From Phoronis australis (Eukaryota; Phoronida; Phoronidae), in contig NMRA01001308.1 in the NCBI GenBank assembly GCA_002633005.1, positions 1-28,008 on the forward strand: a stretch of DNA of 28,008 nt, written 5' to 3'. This document shows, one piece after another, positions 1-9,922 of this stretch (positions are counted from its first letter, which is position 1; the number at the start of each line of letters is the position of its first letter). Made by a program: the position numbers and the translations under genes. The notes below the pieces were generated by a model, which was given only the letters and a program-made list of their open reading frames with translations, had not been told where the DNA came from and ran no database searches.

Positions 1-965
1 GTAAATTTCGTAATAACTTTTGAACGAGCGACCCCTATGGCACTCCCGATGACTTTATCTCACGACGGCCACTTCCCGGTTCAGTGTCGCAGCTCACACG
101 ATCATACAATACGCAATTTACCATGATATAAGAGTAAAGAGATTCGTTTGATGGACCTGAAAAAGTACCATTTGGCTCTGAATTTAAAGGGTACATTTTA
201 ACCGATTGGTGGCTTGAAAACGTCAGCTTTTGCCGTCCTTTCAGAATCGGGTACTGAAATGATTTTCTGAGCCCTACACCGTAGAAATGGCAATTCTAAA
301 TTAGTCGGACAATGAAGAATAAAGCAATGGACAAGGAAAAAAAACGTTGGGAAATGAGTGCTTTTCAAATAGGGGCAAAATTTAATAATTTTCAAAAAAT
401 GTTCCACTTTGTGAATTTTATTTTTGCTTACTGTACACATCGTCATATGGGTGCTAGAGCTATTATCCATATTTGTTGTCACTTTTACAGTGAAATTTTC
501 AAGTAATGAGCGTAAACATAAAATAGGTGTGGATAAATTGTTCATATGTATATTGATTATAATAATCAGTAGAAAAAGTGACTCGAACAGATTATGTTAC
601 ATTAGAAACTTGGCCTCGGCGTGAGGCGGCCGTCAAAGTGTGCACACATGTAAATTTGTAAACGATGCGGTAGACAGGATACTTCGATACCACGGACACT
701 GCTTTAGCTTCTTATATGAGGAACAAGACAATTATTACTGCTCTACCGATGACTTCAGGGTAAAAATACAGTCTAAAATGTATACTGTAACAGGGATTAA
801 AACTGGTGATTTTTCGATCTGTTTGACTACTGAAATTTAATTCCCAGATCAAAGTCATGTAACATTTCCGTGTAGCTACTGAGAAACCTGTGGCGATTTC
901 AGGTAGCCCTCAAACAAGCCAACATTGCAAAAATTGATTGAGTGGCAACACATTTTTGCGCTGTG
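1..965. other. No gene recognised (left edge)
   Basis: Open frames here are short (up to about 115 codons at 198-545 on the minus strand, about 66 codons at 640-840 on the plus strand). They have no recognisable domain, no convincing start context and no splice-bounded structure. I see no repeat or RNA gene. The stretch is treated as intergenic or intronic. Confidence 0.5.
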
Positions 966-1277
966 TTATTTATAGTGGAAAAGTGGTGATCTGAAGATGT
1001 AATCTGACAGTTTTGCGTTTTTGCCACCCTTTTTCGGAGCCTCGTCTTCTATTTGGGTGAGGAAGAATGGGTACAAATAAGAGATGCTAAAGTTGATCAA
1101 ATTGATCGTGTTGGCATCGCGGTTTTGATGGATCACATGTAGTCCAACTTGAACAAAATGGCCCAAGACTAAGCACTTTATGAATGATTCCATGGCATTA
1201 ACAGCCTGTACGCTGAACGTACCAATAACAGTGTTGAACTTTTGTCGGATTAAGTTTGACATCATGTGAAAGGAACA
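966..1277 (-). CDS. Candidate terminal exon of an unrecognised protein
   Basis: A minus-strand frame is open from 1277 to a TAA at 966-968, about 103 codons. Its 5' edge coincides with a good splice acceptor: a pyrimidine-rich TTTTCTCGCAG ending at 1278, after which the frame reads C-S-F-H and then M at 1265. The peptide has hydrophobic stretches (around VIGTFSVQAVNAM and INFSISYLYPFFL) followed by an acidic then lysine-rich segment (EDEAPKKGGKNAK) and ends in FHYK, which could suit a membrane protein tail. I do not recognise the family. No matching upstream exon can be seen in the window, because upstream on this strand lies the retroelement palindrome at 1921-2694. It could also be a chance open frame. 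What favours an exon is the agreement of acceptor and frame and the lack of low-complexity sequence. Confidence 0.3.
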   Translation of the reverse strand, partial: CSFHMMSNLIRQKFNTVIGTFSVQAVNAMESFIKCLVLGHFVQVGLHVIHQNRDANTINLINFSISYLYPFFLTQIEDEAPKKGGKNAKLSDYIFRSPLFHYK

Positions 1278-1920
1278 CTGCGAGAAAACCTATCGAACTT
1301 GCTAAGCAAAACACAGATTCTGAGTTGCTTGACATTGAAGGCAGACAGAAACTGTTAGAAAAGTGATAGTCGTTGAAGTGCTATAATGACGATCTGGCAA
1401 TCAACTTAAAAAGGATATATAAAAGTACGTAAAGAAAATGTACCAAGCCAAATGCCAAGGTGAATTGTGTGACCGGGGATAATACCAAGTTTTGGGGCAC
1501 AGTAAAAAAATCCGCCATCATGCACCAATCAAAGCTATGGGGTACCCCAATATCGGAATGGAAATGGTTCTGCTGTTTGAATCTGTTTAGTTCTCAAAGA
1601 GAAGAGGGAAGTAGACAGCTTTTCTGAGACCGTAACCCACATCGCCTAATTTTACAACCATGGCCCTCAAAGCGAGACATGTGCAAAGGATACCCTTTAC
1701 GGTACCTTCATACTTCAAGTGACAGCATCAACCAAAGTGAAATTGTACATGTATAAGCCATTCAATCTCACAAATATCAAAGTCTATTGTATTATCAGTG
1801 TGAAAAATAACTGTGTTTGTTAAACCCACACTTAAGGAAAATATTTGCTCGTTTTACGTGTCAATGCACAAGCCTTGAAAGAGGGCGGCACGCAGGTTTA
1901 ACTGAGGACGAGAGTATTTG
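1278..1920. other. No gene recognised
   Basis: Non-repetitive AT-rich sequence with no open frame above 60 codons except at its right edge. One TACATGTA octamer lies at 1746-1753. Nothing else can be supported. Confidence 0.5.
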
Positions 1921-1933
1921 TGGAATATGTAAC
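1921..1933. repeat. Left 13-bp target-site duplication
   Basis: TGGAATATGTAAC occurs here and again at 2682-2694. The right copy starts exactly where homology between the two palindrome arms ends, as expected for a target-site duplication created by the insertion of the intervening element. Confidence 0.65.
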
Positions 1934-2007
1934 GTAGAAAATATATCTGAAACTAAATAAGGCGATCCAGATCCTCCCAAGGATACTATTGTTTCGTGGA
2001 ATGAAGA

Positions 2008-2287
2008 ATATAAATCGGTAAATAAAACAACAAGAATGGATCAACTGAAATTTGAAATTTTCGGAGGTAACAACTTCCTTTATCAACAAAAAACAGAAAT
2101 AAAGTAAAATCAAACACGAAATGACAATTGACATATAAGATATGGTGTAATGAAAATGATACATTTTTGCGTAAAAAATTCAATGACATATTTTAAGTTT
2201 TTATGTTCAATCCATGAGGTTCTATTGTATTCAGTTTGTCTATCCAATATTGTTCTCTTTTAAGTCTGTGAGGGGTATTGGGGTGTT
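2008..2287 (-). repeat. Left arm of retroelement palindrome
   Basis: Reverse complement of 2404-2682 with one single-base indel. In retroelement terms it carries the end of the coding region (2217-2287, minus strand) and the 3' untranslated tail (2008-2216). Confidence 0.9.
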
Positions 2288-2288
2288 A

Positions 2289-2498
2289 ATCTATCATAGA
2301 TTTAACATAATACATAAAAACATTTCTGATACTGTAGGTAATCATTTCAATTCCAAAAACCATAATATTCAAGATCTTTCTGTACAAATAATAGAAAAAC
2401 TCCAACACCCCAATACCCCTCACAGACTTAAAAGAGAACAATATTGGATAGACAAACTGAATACAATAGAACCTCATGGATTGAACATAAAAACTTAA
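2289..2498 (+). pseudogene. Penelope-like element protein C-terminus (GIY-YIG endonuclease fragment)
   Basis: The plus frame from the loop into the right arm encodes about 69 residues ending in a TAA at 2496-2498. It shows the spaced signature of the C-terminal half of GIY-YIG endonuclease domains in Penelope-like elements: an R-F pair near the start, then VGNHFNSKNH, then IIEKL, then RLKREQYWIDKLNT, and finally PHGLN just before the stop. The reverse transcriptase and the GIY-YIG motif itself are missing because the copy is 5'-truncated, so it cannot make a working protein. The frame can be read further upstream to 2214, but those 25 codons are an artefact of the inverted arm: they are the antisense of the last part of the same domain. 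The same C-terminal codons are present on the minus strand in the left arm. Other retroelements with a GIY-YIG or similar tail are possible but less likely. Confidence 0.65.
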
Positions 2499-2682
2499 AA
2501 TATGTCATTGAATTTTTTACGCAAAAATGTATCATTTTCATTACACCATATCTTATATGTCAATTGTCATTTCGTGTTTGATTTTACTTTATTTCTGTTT
2601 TTGTTGATAAAGGAAGTTGTTACCTCCGAAAATTTCAAATTTCAGTTGATCCATTCTTGTTGTTTTATTTACCGATTTATAT
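2404..2682 (+). repeat. Right arm of retroelement palindrome
   Basis: Reverse complement of 2008-2287. It carries the last coding codons to 2498 and then the 3' untranslated tail. The last base overlaps the start of the right target-site duplication. Confidence 0.9.
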
Positions 2683-2694
2683 GGAATATGTAAC
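2682..2694. repeat. Right 13-bp target-site duplication
   Basis: Identical to 1921-1933 (TGGAATATGTAAC) and abuts the end of palindrome homology. Confidence 0.65.
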
Positions 2695-2759
2695 AAATTG
2701 AAAAGTAATGAGATTTACTTTATGTGCCACTATCCTGTCATTGGTGACATGCACAGACA

Positions 2760-2970
2760 TTTGCTGACGATTATGACACTGACCGGATGCCAGAGTAATT
2801 CAAATATTTCAAAGCCATCATCTTTGGAAACTAAAAATCCCAGACGCTAAAAATATCATGAGCAAGAGTGCTAAGAGCTGAACTTTTATCATTGTAAAGT
2901 TGTAATGTAAACTGTAGGCTACTTATCCGGCCAAGGCCTAAATACAATAAACATTTCTGATTCTGAATCT
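2760..2970 (+). repeat. Probable LINE 3'-end relic with short tandem tail
   Basis: The segment ends with AATAAA at 2946-2951 followed by TTCTGATTCTGA at 2955-2966, a short reiterated tail. Many invertebrate non-LTR retrotransposons of the CR1 type end in an AATAAA and a few-base microsatellite of this style. No coding part remains. The identification rests on the tail pattern alone and would need a repeat-library search. Confidence 0.4.
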
Positions 2971-3036
2971 ATAATTTTTTATGCAATGAATAGCGACTTC
3001 TACGTCTATGAAAAGTAACGTTTAAGTTGAAAAGTT

Positions 3037-3187
3037 CTGGGTCCAGTTGCATAAAATTTATACGCCGTATAGCAATAATGACGTGGCATTATCACGCATC
3101 ACGTTATTGTAGAACAATACACTTGACGTCATGCAACAATCAAATTTATCCAGTGGATAATTTTGAAGTTTTATTGAACCTAGCCCT
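3037..3187. mobile_element. Possible MITE-like foldback
   Basis: The left end (CTGGGTCCAGTTGCATAAAA from 3037) and the reverse complement of the right end (ending near 3187) agree at about 15 of 23 positions, including the TTnnATAAAA block. Inside are GTTGCAT/ATGCAAC and a palindromic TGACGTCA (cAMP-response-type site) near 3125. No clear target duplication is visible, so this is tentative. Confidence 0.3.
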
Positions 3188-3640
3188 GGTAATGTAATTT
3201 TGCGTTATTGTTTTTTGGCTGCTTTTGCTATTGGCGAAGTTAAAACAAAGCTCGCAGTGCGGAAGGAAACTTGGTAAAATAAATTAACGCTGTCATTCCC
3301 ATTTATACTCGTGTGTATATTATTTTCTAAAATATCAACATGCCCTTACGGCTACACTCAACACCGGGTGATCTAACTGAAGATGTAAGTGACCATCACC
3401 CACTAGGGGCCCGCTTCTTGGAATGAAGGGGCAGGTTTGGCGACGGCCGGAGGGAGGTAGGTAGATTGAAAAATGTGGTGAGAGGGGAATGTGACGGACA
3501 AATCATTGTAACAGCCAGTGTGTGTGATTACTGGGTAGCTAGGTGAAAAAGCAGTTCCAACGGAGGGAGTGAACAGACTGTGAAAACCGGTGCCACTTAA
3601 AATTACCCACCTTCGTATAGCTTAAGGCCTCTGAACTATC
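3188..3640. other. No gene recognised
   Basis: Single-copy-looking sequence. No open frame, repeat or RNA gene could be supported. Confidence 0.45.
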
Positions 3641-3995
3641 TGTGCAAACCTACGAGTATACGGTACTATATACCCGCTCGGCGAGTTCACTAAGCAACGT
3701 TGCCATTTACCGTCAGGTGTACGCTCTCGCATTTAACTGACAGCACAGTCTGGTATCGGTTACTACACGCACTTCGGCTATTTCGGTTTATGAAACAATT
3801 TGACGTTTTCGTCCGAGGGAGAAGTTCCTAACTTAAACGTTCCGTGTATGAATCAAGATCCTGTCAAAATACCAAGCACAGGAGACGGATACAAATATCT
3901 TGTTAAGATTGCTTCCTTCGGTAACAGCCCACGGTCTCAAGCGGCAGAAATTGGAAGTTTTAGCCTAGCCAGCCTTATGAGCTGTGGCGTGCAAG
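3640..3995 (+). promoter_or_regulatory. CpG-containing candidate 5' region
   Basis: CpG dinucleotides cluster here relative to the surrounding AT-rich DNA, directly upstream of the candidate exon at 3996. An uninterrupted non-ATG frame runs 3800-4006 but has no recognisable domain. A promoter or 5' untranslated region is one explanation. No TATA box or other core element is clear. Confidence 0.25.
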
Positions 3996-4022
3996 ATGTC
4001 TTTTGAGAAAAACCTTTTTGAG
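3996..4022 (+). CDS. Candidate short first coding exon (nine codons)
   Basis: An ATG at 3996 in the context CAAGATGT (A at -3) opens a nine-codon frame reading M-S-F-E-K-N-L-F-E. It ends exactly at a consensus splice donor, GAG followed by GTAAGA, with the GT at 4023-4024 (phase 0). The upstream 350 bp is relatively CpG-rich, as 5' regions of genes often are. The match of start context, frame and donor is suggestive, but nine codons are too few to identify a family and no second exon can be linked. The alternative is coincidence. Transcript data would be needed to raise this above a hypothesis. Confidence 0.25.
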
Positions 4023-4024
4023 GT

Positions 4025-6272
4025 AAGAAATTTGAGGATGTGTGGTGAAGACCTGATTGTGAGTCACTGTATAAGGCAACAGTCGGTTTGCGGCTGTTAC
4101 CGAAATTGGGAGTGAGGAGCCCGGGACACTTGATCTCGGGAAACGGCTCTTGGTTTTCTTATCAATAATTTATGTACCTGGCTGCTTCTTTGGGTTAGTG
4201 GGACTAATTACACGCACGACATACAGTATGCCTATACATCATGTATCTTTGGCAGTTCCCCAAGGTAACTACTGTATAGTGAATTGCCGAATGAGGCTAA
4301 TTCGGTTTCAATGAGGGAGTATTCTGTTGTTACCAAAATATACTGTAACTACAGCATTTGAAATTTGTTTGTAATCACAGTTGCTGGTATTTGCTGTCGG
4401 TTAATTGTGGAGTTTTTCTGATCTCGTAAAAAATGATGAAAAAGCTTGATATGACAGCCAGAGAGCGCTATATCGCCGTACCTGTCACGACGCTGTAATT
4501 CCCACTGGACACAACGTCCGTAAGTATACTGTCAAAGATCAGGGCAAAAGTAACGAGATTTTTTTGTTGATGTGGTTTTACTCGAAATAAAGCTTACAAA
4601 TTTATTTTTCGCATTATTGCCGTTTTTGTCAGCATGCTGTTGCTCGTTTTACGTAGTTTCACCATGGACGTTTTAACGCTGCTCTGTGAGCACAGCATGC
4701 CGCGGACCTGTTAGGGTCGGGGTAGGAAAAGTCTACATTTAACGTTTTACAAACATTCGTGTCTTTAAACACCGGAACACTATCCGCGAGAAAATATGTT
4801 TCCTGCGATCAGTCTCAGTGCGGATTAAAACTTACGTGTACAACCCTTGCGGTCGCGGCTCGCAATCGCCCGGCGAGCTAAATCCCACTCGATAAATGGT
4901 GGTGTATTTTAAGGGAAATCAACTTGAAAAGTCACCAGCTTTGATTTCAGCAAATAATTGCGGAAAAGGGCGAGACTAAAATCACAAAATCACAACGAGC
5001 TTTGTTTTTTTATATCTCTTGTCTAACTTATAACTTCAAGACGAGATGTTTACCATGCAGCGATAGTCATAAAATGTTTTATCGGACGTAATACCGATTG
5101 TATCTCTCTAATGTGAAAAAATCGGTGATAAGGACGCATTTAAACTAAAAAGCCCAAAGTTGAGCAGCACCACATTGATTTCATCCCAGACTCAACATTC
5201 CGATACTCACTAGGAGCCTTTTGATTAGAAACACCTCCGTGAATATATTTTGTTTTGCGATCATTTTTCTCGAAAATATACGAGGCCAATATTCGCCGAC
5301 CTTTCTGCTCAACCAATCGTGACCTTCAGGTGCGGCATAATTGTGCATGTACGCGTTTTTAGATTTCAGACATGAGGTCCAAAAACACAGTACTCTGATA
5401 ATATAGTTACATCCCAAAATAGATTGGCTAACTGTTAAATAATTACCAGATTATGGGGATGTGAAAGTGTATCAAGCAAAGCCGGTTTACCATCTGTATT
5501 TATTCGAGATTATTCAAAGAGCTTAGAGACTCTGCGAGGAAGTCATTCGGTTGATTAACGGTCAAACACAAAAACATGATAAACGTCTCTAAAACTAGGT
5601 ATACGTTTAAATCAATCAAAGGTAAGGATGAATGTCAAGTTATTTACGGAATACGAGGGTTAGGATGCAAACCCCCAGGTCTGTGTAGTAAAGCCGCAGC
5701 AAGCTCGACTTCAACTCATATCTCTTGCGGCTGTACATCGCCCGATTCTCCAACTACATGTATTGTAAAGAAAACGTAATGACACACTCAAAAGATTAAC
5801 CCTTGGCATTTTCGTTTCGATCATCACCGTTACGTTCCTGGAGTAGTAAATTAACTACACTAGAATAAAAATTCCCCACGAATGCATTCTCAGTCCTAAA
5901 TGCGATGGTGTTCTTTAACAAACATTTCACGCATGCGTCATGCTGATACTTATTGTCACACATAAAGCTTTTTTATTAAGATAGTAGTAATTTACAAAGA
6001 TGCAATTAGTCAGACGCATGAAACTAAGACGCGAGCTCGTGGCATAGATATCGGTAGATAGGCGTATCCATTGTTCATTTTGTTTTTCTTTTCTATCGTT
6101 AAGATAATGGTAAGCGTAATCGGTAACTGTCTGATGTGCGCCCAATCCGTGCGACCTGCATTGTTATATCCAAAAAAGACACAACTAAGAAAAACAATGG
6201 TAGCGTCCAATAGGCGATAACCATGCGACGTGATTACTCCAGTCCCCTGGATCTCGCAAGTTAAACAATAAC
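4025..6272. other. No gene recognised (intergenic or intronic)
   Basis: About 2.2 kb without supported genes. Small open frames (5181-5417 minus, 5576-5779 plus, 5927-6145 minus) have no domain, motif or splice structure. The only internal feature I can support is a short diverged duplicate at 5610-5670. If the exon at 3996 is real, this could be its first intron. Confidence 0.45.
5610..5670 (+). repeat. Diverged ~60-bp duplicate, copy 1
   Basis: Roughly three quarters identical to 7347-7407 in the same orientation. Both share AATCAATCAAA followed by GTAAG and GAATGTCAA. The copies lie about 1.74 kb apart. Confidence 0.5.
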
Positions 6273-6319
6273 TTGCGACCTCCACACGATATCATTTGGC
6301 AAGGGCCGGGCCACCACCT

Positions 6320-6660
6320 AACCAGCGCACGTGACATGGTGCTACTAAAGCCTTGGTCACAACCCGCCGTACGTGCAAGTGCGTGCTGTCTACGTGTAAA
6401 AACGTGGGGGAAATTTGGCGATCCGTACGTGGCAAGTACGGCCTCCGTGCGTTTTGGTGAATACGCAGGAGAACGCAGACACGACGTAGCACTTTTAGTG
6501 CATGCAGAACTTTCTCTGCGTGCAAGCTGCGTTCGCATTTACAGATTCACGGCAGTACGTGTGACGTACGTCCTCCCTGCGCTTGCCACTCCCTACTCAC
6601 GTTTTCAGAAAAACGTGGTGCCCGTGGCGTCCGCAGAAAACGTACGAACAATAAACACGC
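6320..6660. promoter_or_regulatory. CpG-rich patch with clustered ACGTG motifs
   Basis: Seven plus-strand ACGTG pentamers lie at 6329, 6371, 6392, 6402, 6427, 6557 and 6613. The first sits inside a CACGTG E-box, and there is a further CACGT at 6598. The patch is much richer in CG dinucleotides than its flanks. A/GCGTG is the core bound by bHLH-PAS factors (HIF, AhR type) and CACGTG is an E-box, so a regulatory role is possible. A degenerate internal repeat could also explain the clustering. A 133-codon plus frame (6273-6674) covers the patch but shows no recognisable domain. Confidence 0.3.
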
Positions 6661-6674
6661 ACGGCGGGTTGTGA

Positions 6675-7899
6675 CCATAGCTTAACTGGGACCCGTTCCT
6701 AGAAAGAGGTTCTCAGGTACACTACTTGTTGCAGAGAAAACAGGAAAAAATTGGAAACAAAAACAACAAAAATTATTAAAAACCTGTTCTGCTTACTGGC
6801 ATTGCTAATAATGCAAATACACTAATCAGGCAAAGTGTCGAGCACATCGCAGAAAAAGTGCCGCTTTCGTTTGCGCATGGTTCAATGATTGAAAGACATA
6901 ATCGACTACCATGAAGCATGAATAAATAGCGTAAGTTTGAACAGAAATACACGAAATTATCTCTAATAAAACTAGCAGTATCTTCACCAAACTTACCTCG
7001 GGTTCCTTGCGTCAATATGTTTCCCGTGTGCTTTTGTTTTCGCAGGCATCTGCGAGTCCAATGGCCCTAGGCTTCACAGCTTTTGAACACACGTGACCAT
7101 GGCGCGACACGTAATTCAAGCAATTTTTGATGTCCAGCAACACAATACTTTGGTAATAGTGAACACCCAAAAATGTTTAGCTGAACAGTTGTATATCAGG
7201 TTTTTAAAGATGATTTACCAAATTTATATATCAATTATAGCGCCGGCTGGCCTAAAGTAGTTGAAAAAGAGTTTTAAGACTCAGCTAATGATTTCAATAT
7301 GTAATTAGTAACACACTGCAAAGGATGTAAACTTTATGAAAACTAAAATCAATCAAAAGTAAGCACGAATGTCAAACTATTTGTGGAAGATGGGGAGTGA
7401 ATTGCATATCTCAGTGCCCAGCTGTCTACTTATGAGCTCAGCATTTCTGTAGCGGTTCAAACTCGTCTCGCACGGCACTCCAGATCGTTTCCCAAATGCT
7501 TATTCTAGAGAGATTGCCCCTCCAATGTCCTTCGGTTTCCTACGCATTTTCTTTACATAGGTTCAATAGATCGAGTGGTACATGTACCCTACCTTATGTT
7601 GGGAATCGCGATTTGCAATAAAATCATTAAAACGCGCCCCGGTTTTGCAGTTTTATGGTTCTGGCCAAGGTTAATGATTTCAAGAAGTCGATTTTACCCA
7701 AAGATAACAACCATAATGCACTTATGCGACCGTAAAGCCTACTGTTTGCCTTTCACCGCCTTAGGAAAATTGTTTCAAGACTCTTAAACCTGGAAAGCTC
7801 GTAGACACCACATAGTCCTTATTTAACACCCTGCCATTATGAAAATTCCAAAACGCTCAAAAAATGTGCAACATCACAAGAAGCTAGCTGTGCTTGACT
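6675..7899. other. No gene recognised
   Basis: Small frames (6776-7015 minus, 7575-7787 plus) lack domains. The stretch contains the second copy of the 60-bp duplicate (7347-7407) and a TACATGTA at 7579-7586. Confidence 0.45.
7347..7407 (+). repeat. Diverged ~60-bp duplicate, copy 2
   Basis: Partner of 5610-5670, same orientation, with scattered substitutions. It may be two relics of one dispersed repeat rather than a local duplication. Confidence 0.5.
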
Positions 7900-8008
7900 T
7901 GCTGTCTACTCCGTCGATCGTCTCCGTGTTCTTCATTTAAAGTACTTGTTCCATCTACACACCGCCGCGTACAAAATATTTTTATCCGTTTTGTCGGGAT
8001 CGTCCGAC

Positions 8009-8122
8009 ATGGCGAACGACGACGCACAGTCAGCTGGGTCAGCCATGCGCAAATCGGGGAAATTAGACCCATTTACGACATCGCGGCGAGCCAGCAGCAC
8101 AAATATACCAGGAGAAAGTTGA
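8009..8122 (+). CDS. Candidate N-terminal coding segment in a CpG cluster
   Basis: The ATG at 8009 sits in CCGACATGGCG, with G at -3 and G at +4 (strong Kozak context, also resembling a YY1 site of the ATGGCG type that often marks gene starts). The frame runs 37 codons to TGA at 8120-8122 and reads MANDDAQSAGSAMRKSGKLD followed by a serine/arginine-rich segment, a polar, disordered-looking N-terminus. The surrounding ~200 bp (7905-8110) is dense in CpG, unlike its flanks. No consensus donor precedes the stop, and the only nearby GT (in AAAGTTGAA) is weak. It could therefore be a short upstream ORF, a first exon with a poor donor, or chance. No family recognised. Confidence 0.3.
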   Translation: MANDDAQSAGSAMRKSGKLDPFTTSRRASSTNIPGES

Positions 8123-9083
8123 AAATGAAAACTGAGCCGCATTTTATGATCCAATTAAGTAGTCAACGTTTCGGTTTATTGACATCATGAAATAATGTCA
8201 CTAACCGGCAATACAGCCAAAACACTAATTGAACATCGCAATGCATGAGTGGTAGGCCTACCGATAAGTGACAAGACAGTTAACAGAAGAACTCTGAACC
8301 ACATGACTCAACATTTCTGTTGAGCGAGCTCTCAGCATGAGTCTGTTTGATGTGAATAGATTCACGAAAACACAGCTTGAACTGTACATATAACATTTCT
8401 TTTAAATCTCAGCAACCTGTTTACAGCGTATGATTTACTTTTTATTGTTTCAATTCTCGAACATTTTTAATTCTGGTCTGCACACCACTTGTTGACCACA
8501 TCGCGTGACCTAATGTTTACGATCCTATTGACACCGATTCAAGACTTAAATATCTCTATAGTTATTATACCTGAGTAATGTGGCAGCAGCTCATACCTTA
8601 GACATAATTTGTTGAACACGATTAATTTTCAACGAAATTCTCTCGAGCTCTCTGTATGTTTGACGGTCGTTCGCAGCGCAACGTAGCCGGCAAAGAGACG
8701 CAAACGAATGCTTTATTTTGAGACAATTATTTTGTGCCTTATCCCCAGGCATGAAAATGAAATGACACATGGTTACAAGAATATGTGACGAAGGGTATCA
8801 TGGCGATTATTTCCGTTCCGAAGACTGACTGACAGTGAATGATGTACAAGTTTGATCTGAAATGAAAAATTCGTAAAACAGTCGTCCTTTTACCACATTG
8901 ACTAAATTAGAGAGCATTTGGATACGATTTTTATTTTGTGATGACGTAATATGGCGCCGGAAAACATTTCACAATAACGTCATACTTAACAATAGGCAAA
9001 CACAAGTGTAGACATGAGGGGAAACTTAATTTATACATGAAGGAACTCATTCTGCATTGTTCATATGAACAACCTGAAATAAT
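8123..9083. other. No gene recognised; paired CRE-like sites
   Basis: No supportable gene. The one patterned spot is an inverted pair of CRE-type half sites, TGACGT at 8942-8947 and ACGTCA at 8977-8982, separated by 29 bp. CRE half sites are bound by CREB/ATF factors. Chance occurrence is quite possible. Confidence 0.35.
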
Positions 9084-9101
9084 CGCCATCTAGCGGTGGT
9101 G
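9084..9101 (-). promoter_or_regulatory. Single CTCF-like motif
   Basis: The minus strand reads CCACCGCTAGATGGCGA, close to the bilaterian CTCF core (CTAGATGGCG). It is an isolated site without other support. Confidence 0.25.
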
Positions 9102-9922
9102 GTAATTGTGTTCCTGAACTCTGCGCGCTTTGAGAACATCAAATTGTGTATTTGTATGATACGCTTTATGAACCAAAAAACAAGTGGCGTCAAAATAATA
9201 CCTACAAGCAAAGCACGTAACTGCGTCACTTTTACTGTGCAAACCAAAAAGGTAAAATTGAAGGTACACAAAACCCAGAAAAATTTACTTACACCGACGC
9301 GCATTTCAGTTACCCGTGTAGGTTTCTCATTTTTGTTTATAGAAAAAAAAAATCATTCGGTGAAACTCAAATAGTTTGCAGCAGCAAAGATCAATACCTA
9401 AACCAGATTTAAACAGCGTGATGAATCCGATGTGGTAATCATATCGAATCTAAAAAGAAATTTATCACTGGAATAAATCAAAATATCGGAGACGTTTGAT
9501 CCCAGTACGGCAATCGATTGACTGCATTCTCTACAATCTTCGGAAAGCTACGTAATGTATCGAAATAAAGAACAAAAGAATACGTCCCAAAACGTGATCC
9601 AAAACAGTAATTTTCAAAGATGAAGCTGTTTGAAAATTTCGATAACGTTCGGTTCCGCACTCAAAAGAGCCACATCAAGGAAGTAGCTGGGACACTACAC
9701 ATGCCTGTATATAACAGGAAAGAGAAAAAAATTAGATTGACTAACCTTGATTATAACGTCCGGCTGTGTTTATACCTTGAATTTTACTGAATTTTACGTG
9801 AACCTTTTTGCAAGGCGGTTTAACATGGAAGTTTCTGAAAGCTAATCTGAAAGCTGCGTAGTGCGGAGTATTGTGTATGTCAAATTTACGCTGCCCTACA
9901 CTGTGCTAAGAGTAGCCTACAT
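9102..9922. other. No gene recognised
   Basis: The plus frame 9096-9374 begins with a non-ATG codon, is lysine- and valine-rich and shows no domain. Another small frame at 9478-9660 (minus) is equally featureless. No repeats seen. Confidence 0.45.

Larger units (their letters stand above)
1934..2681. mobile_element. Head-to-head palindromic Penelope-like retroelement fragment
   Basis: This 748-bp insertion consists of two copies of the same retroelement 3' end in opposite orientation, facing outwards. The left arm (2008-2287) and right arm (2404-2682) are reverse complements over about 280 bp, with a single one-base difference in a homopolymer run (six versus five T). A 116-bp loop separates them. 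The left copy extends about 74 bp beyond the homology (1934-2007), which the right copy lacks. The loop and right arm encode the C-terminal half of a GIY-YIG-type endonuclease domain like those at the end of Penelope-like element proteins. Penelope-like elements are known to leave inverted or tandem truncated copies, which fits. A 13-bp direct repeat flanks it. The arm identity says it is young or homogenised by gene conversion. Confidence 0.65.

Noticed and set aside
198-545. 115-codon minus frame
   Set aside because: No domain, no splice signals that fit the frame, and composition like the surrounding non-coding DNA.
2214-2288. N-terminal part of the plus frame starting at 2214
   Set aside because: These 25 codons are the antisense of the end of the GIY-YIG fragment produced by the inverted arm. 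The same peptide appears on the minus strand at 2403-2477 for the same reason.
6273-6674. 133-codon plus frame
   Set aside because: Longest gap-free frame in the window, but it lies in a CpG-rich patch where stops are rarer. It has no domain, and overlapping minus frames are equally open.
9096-9374. 92-codon plus frame
   Set aside because: Begins at a non-ATG codon, lysine- and valine-rich without a recognisable motif, and overlaps an equally open minus frame.
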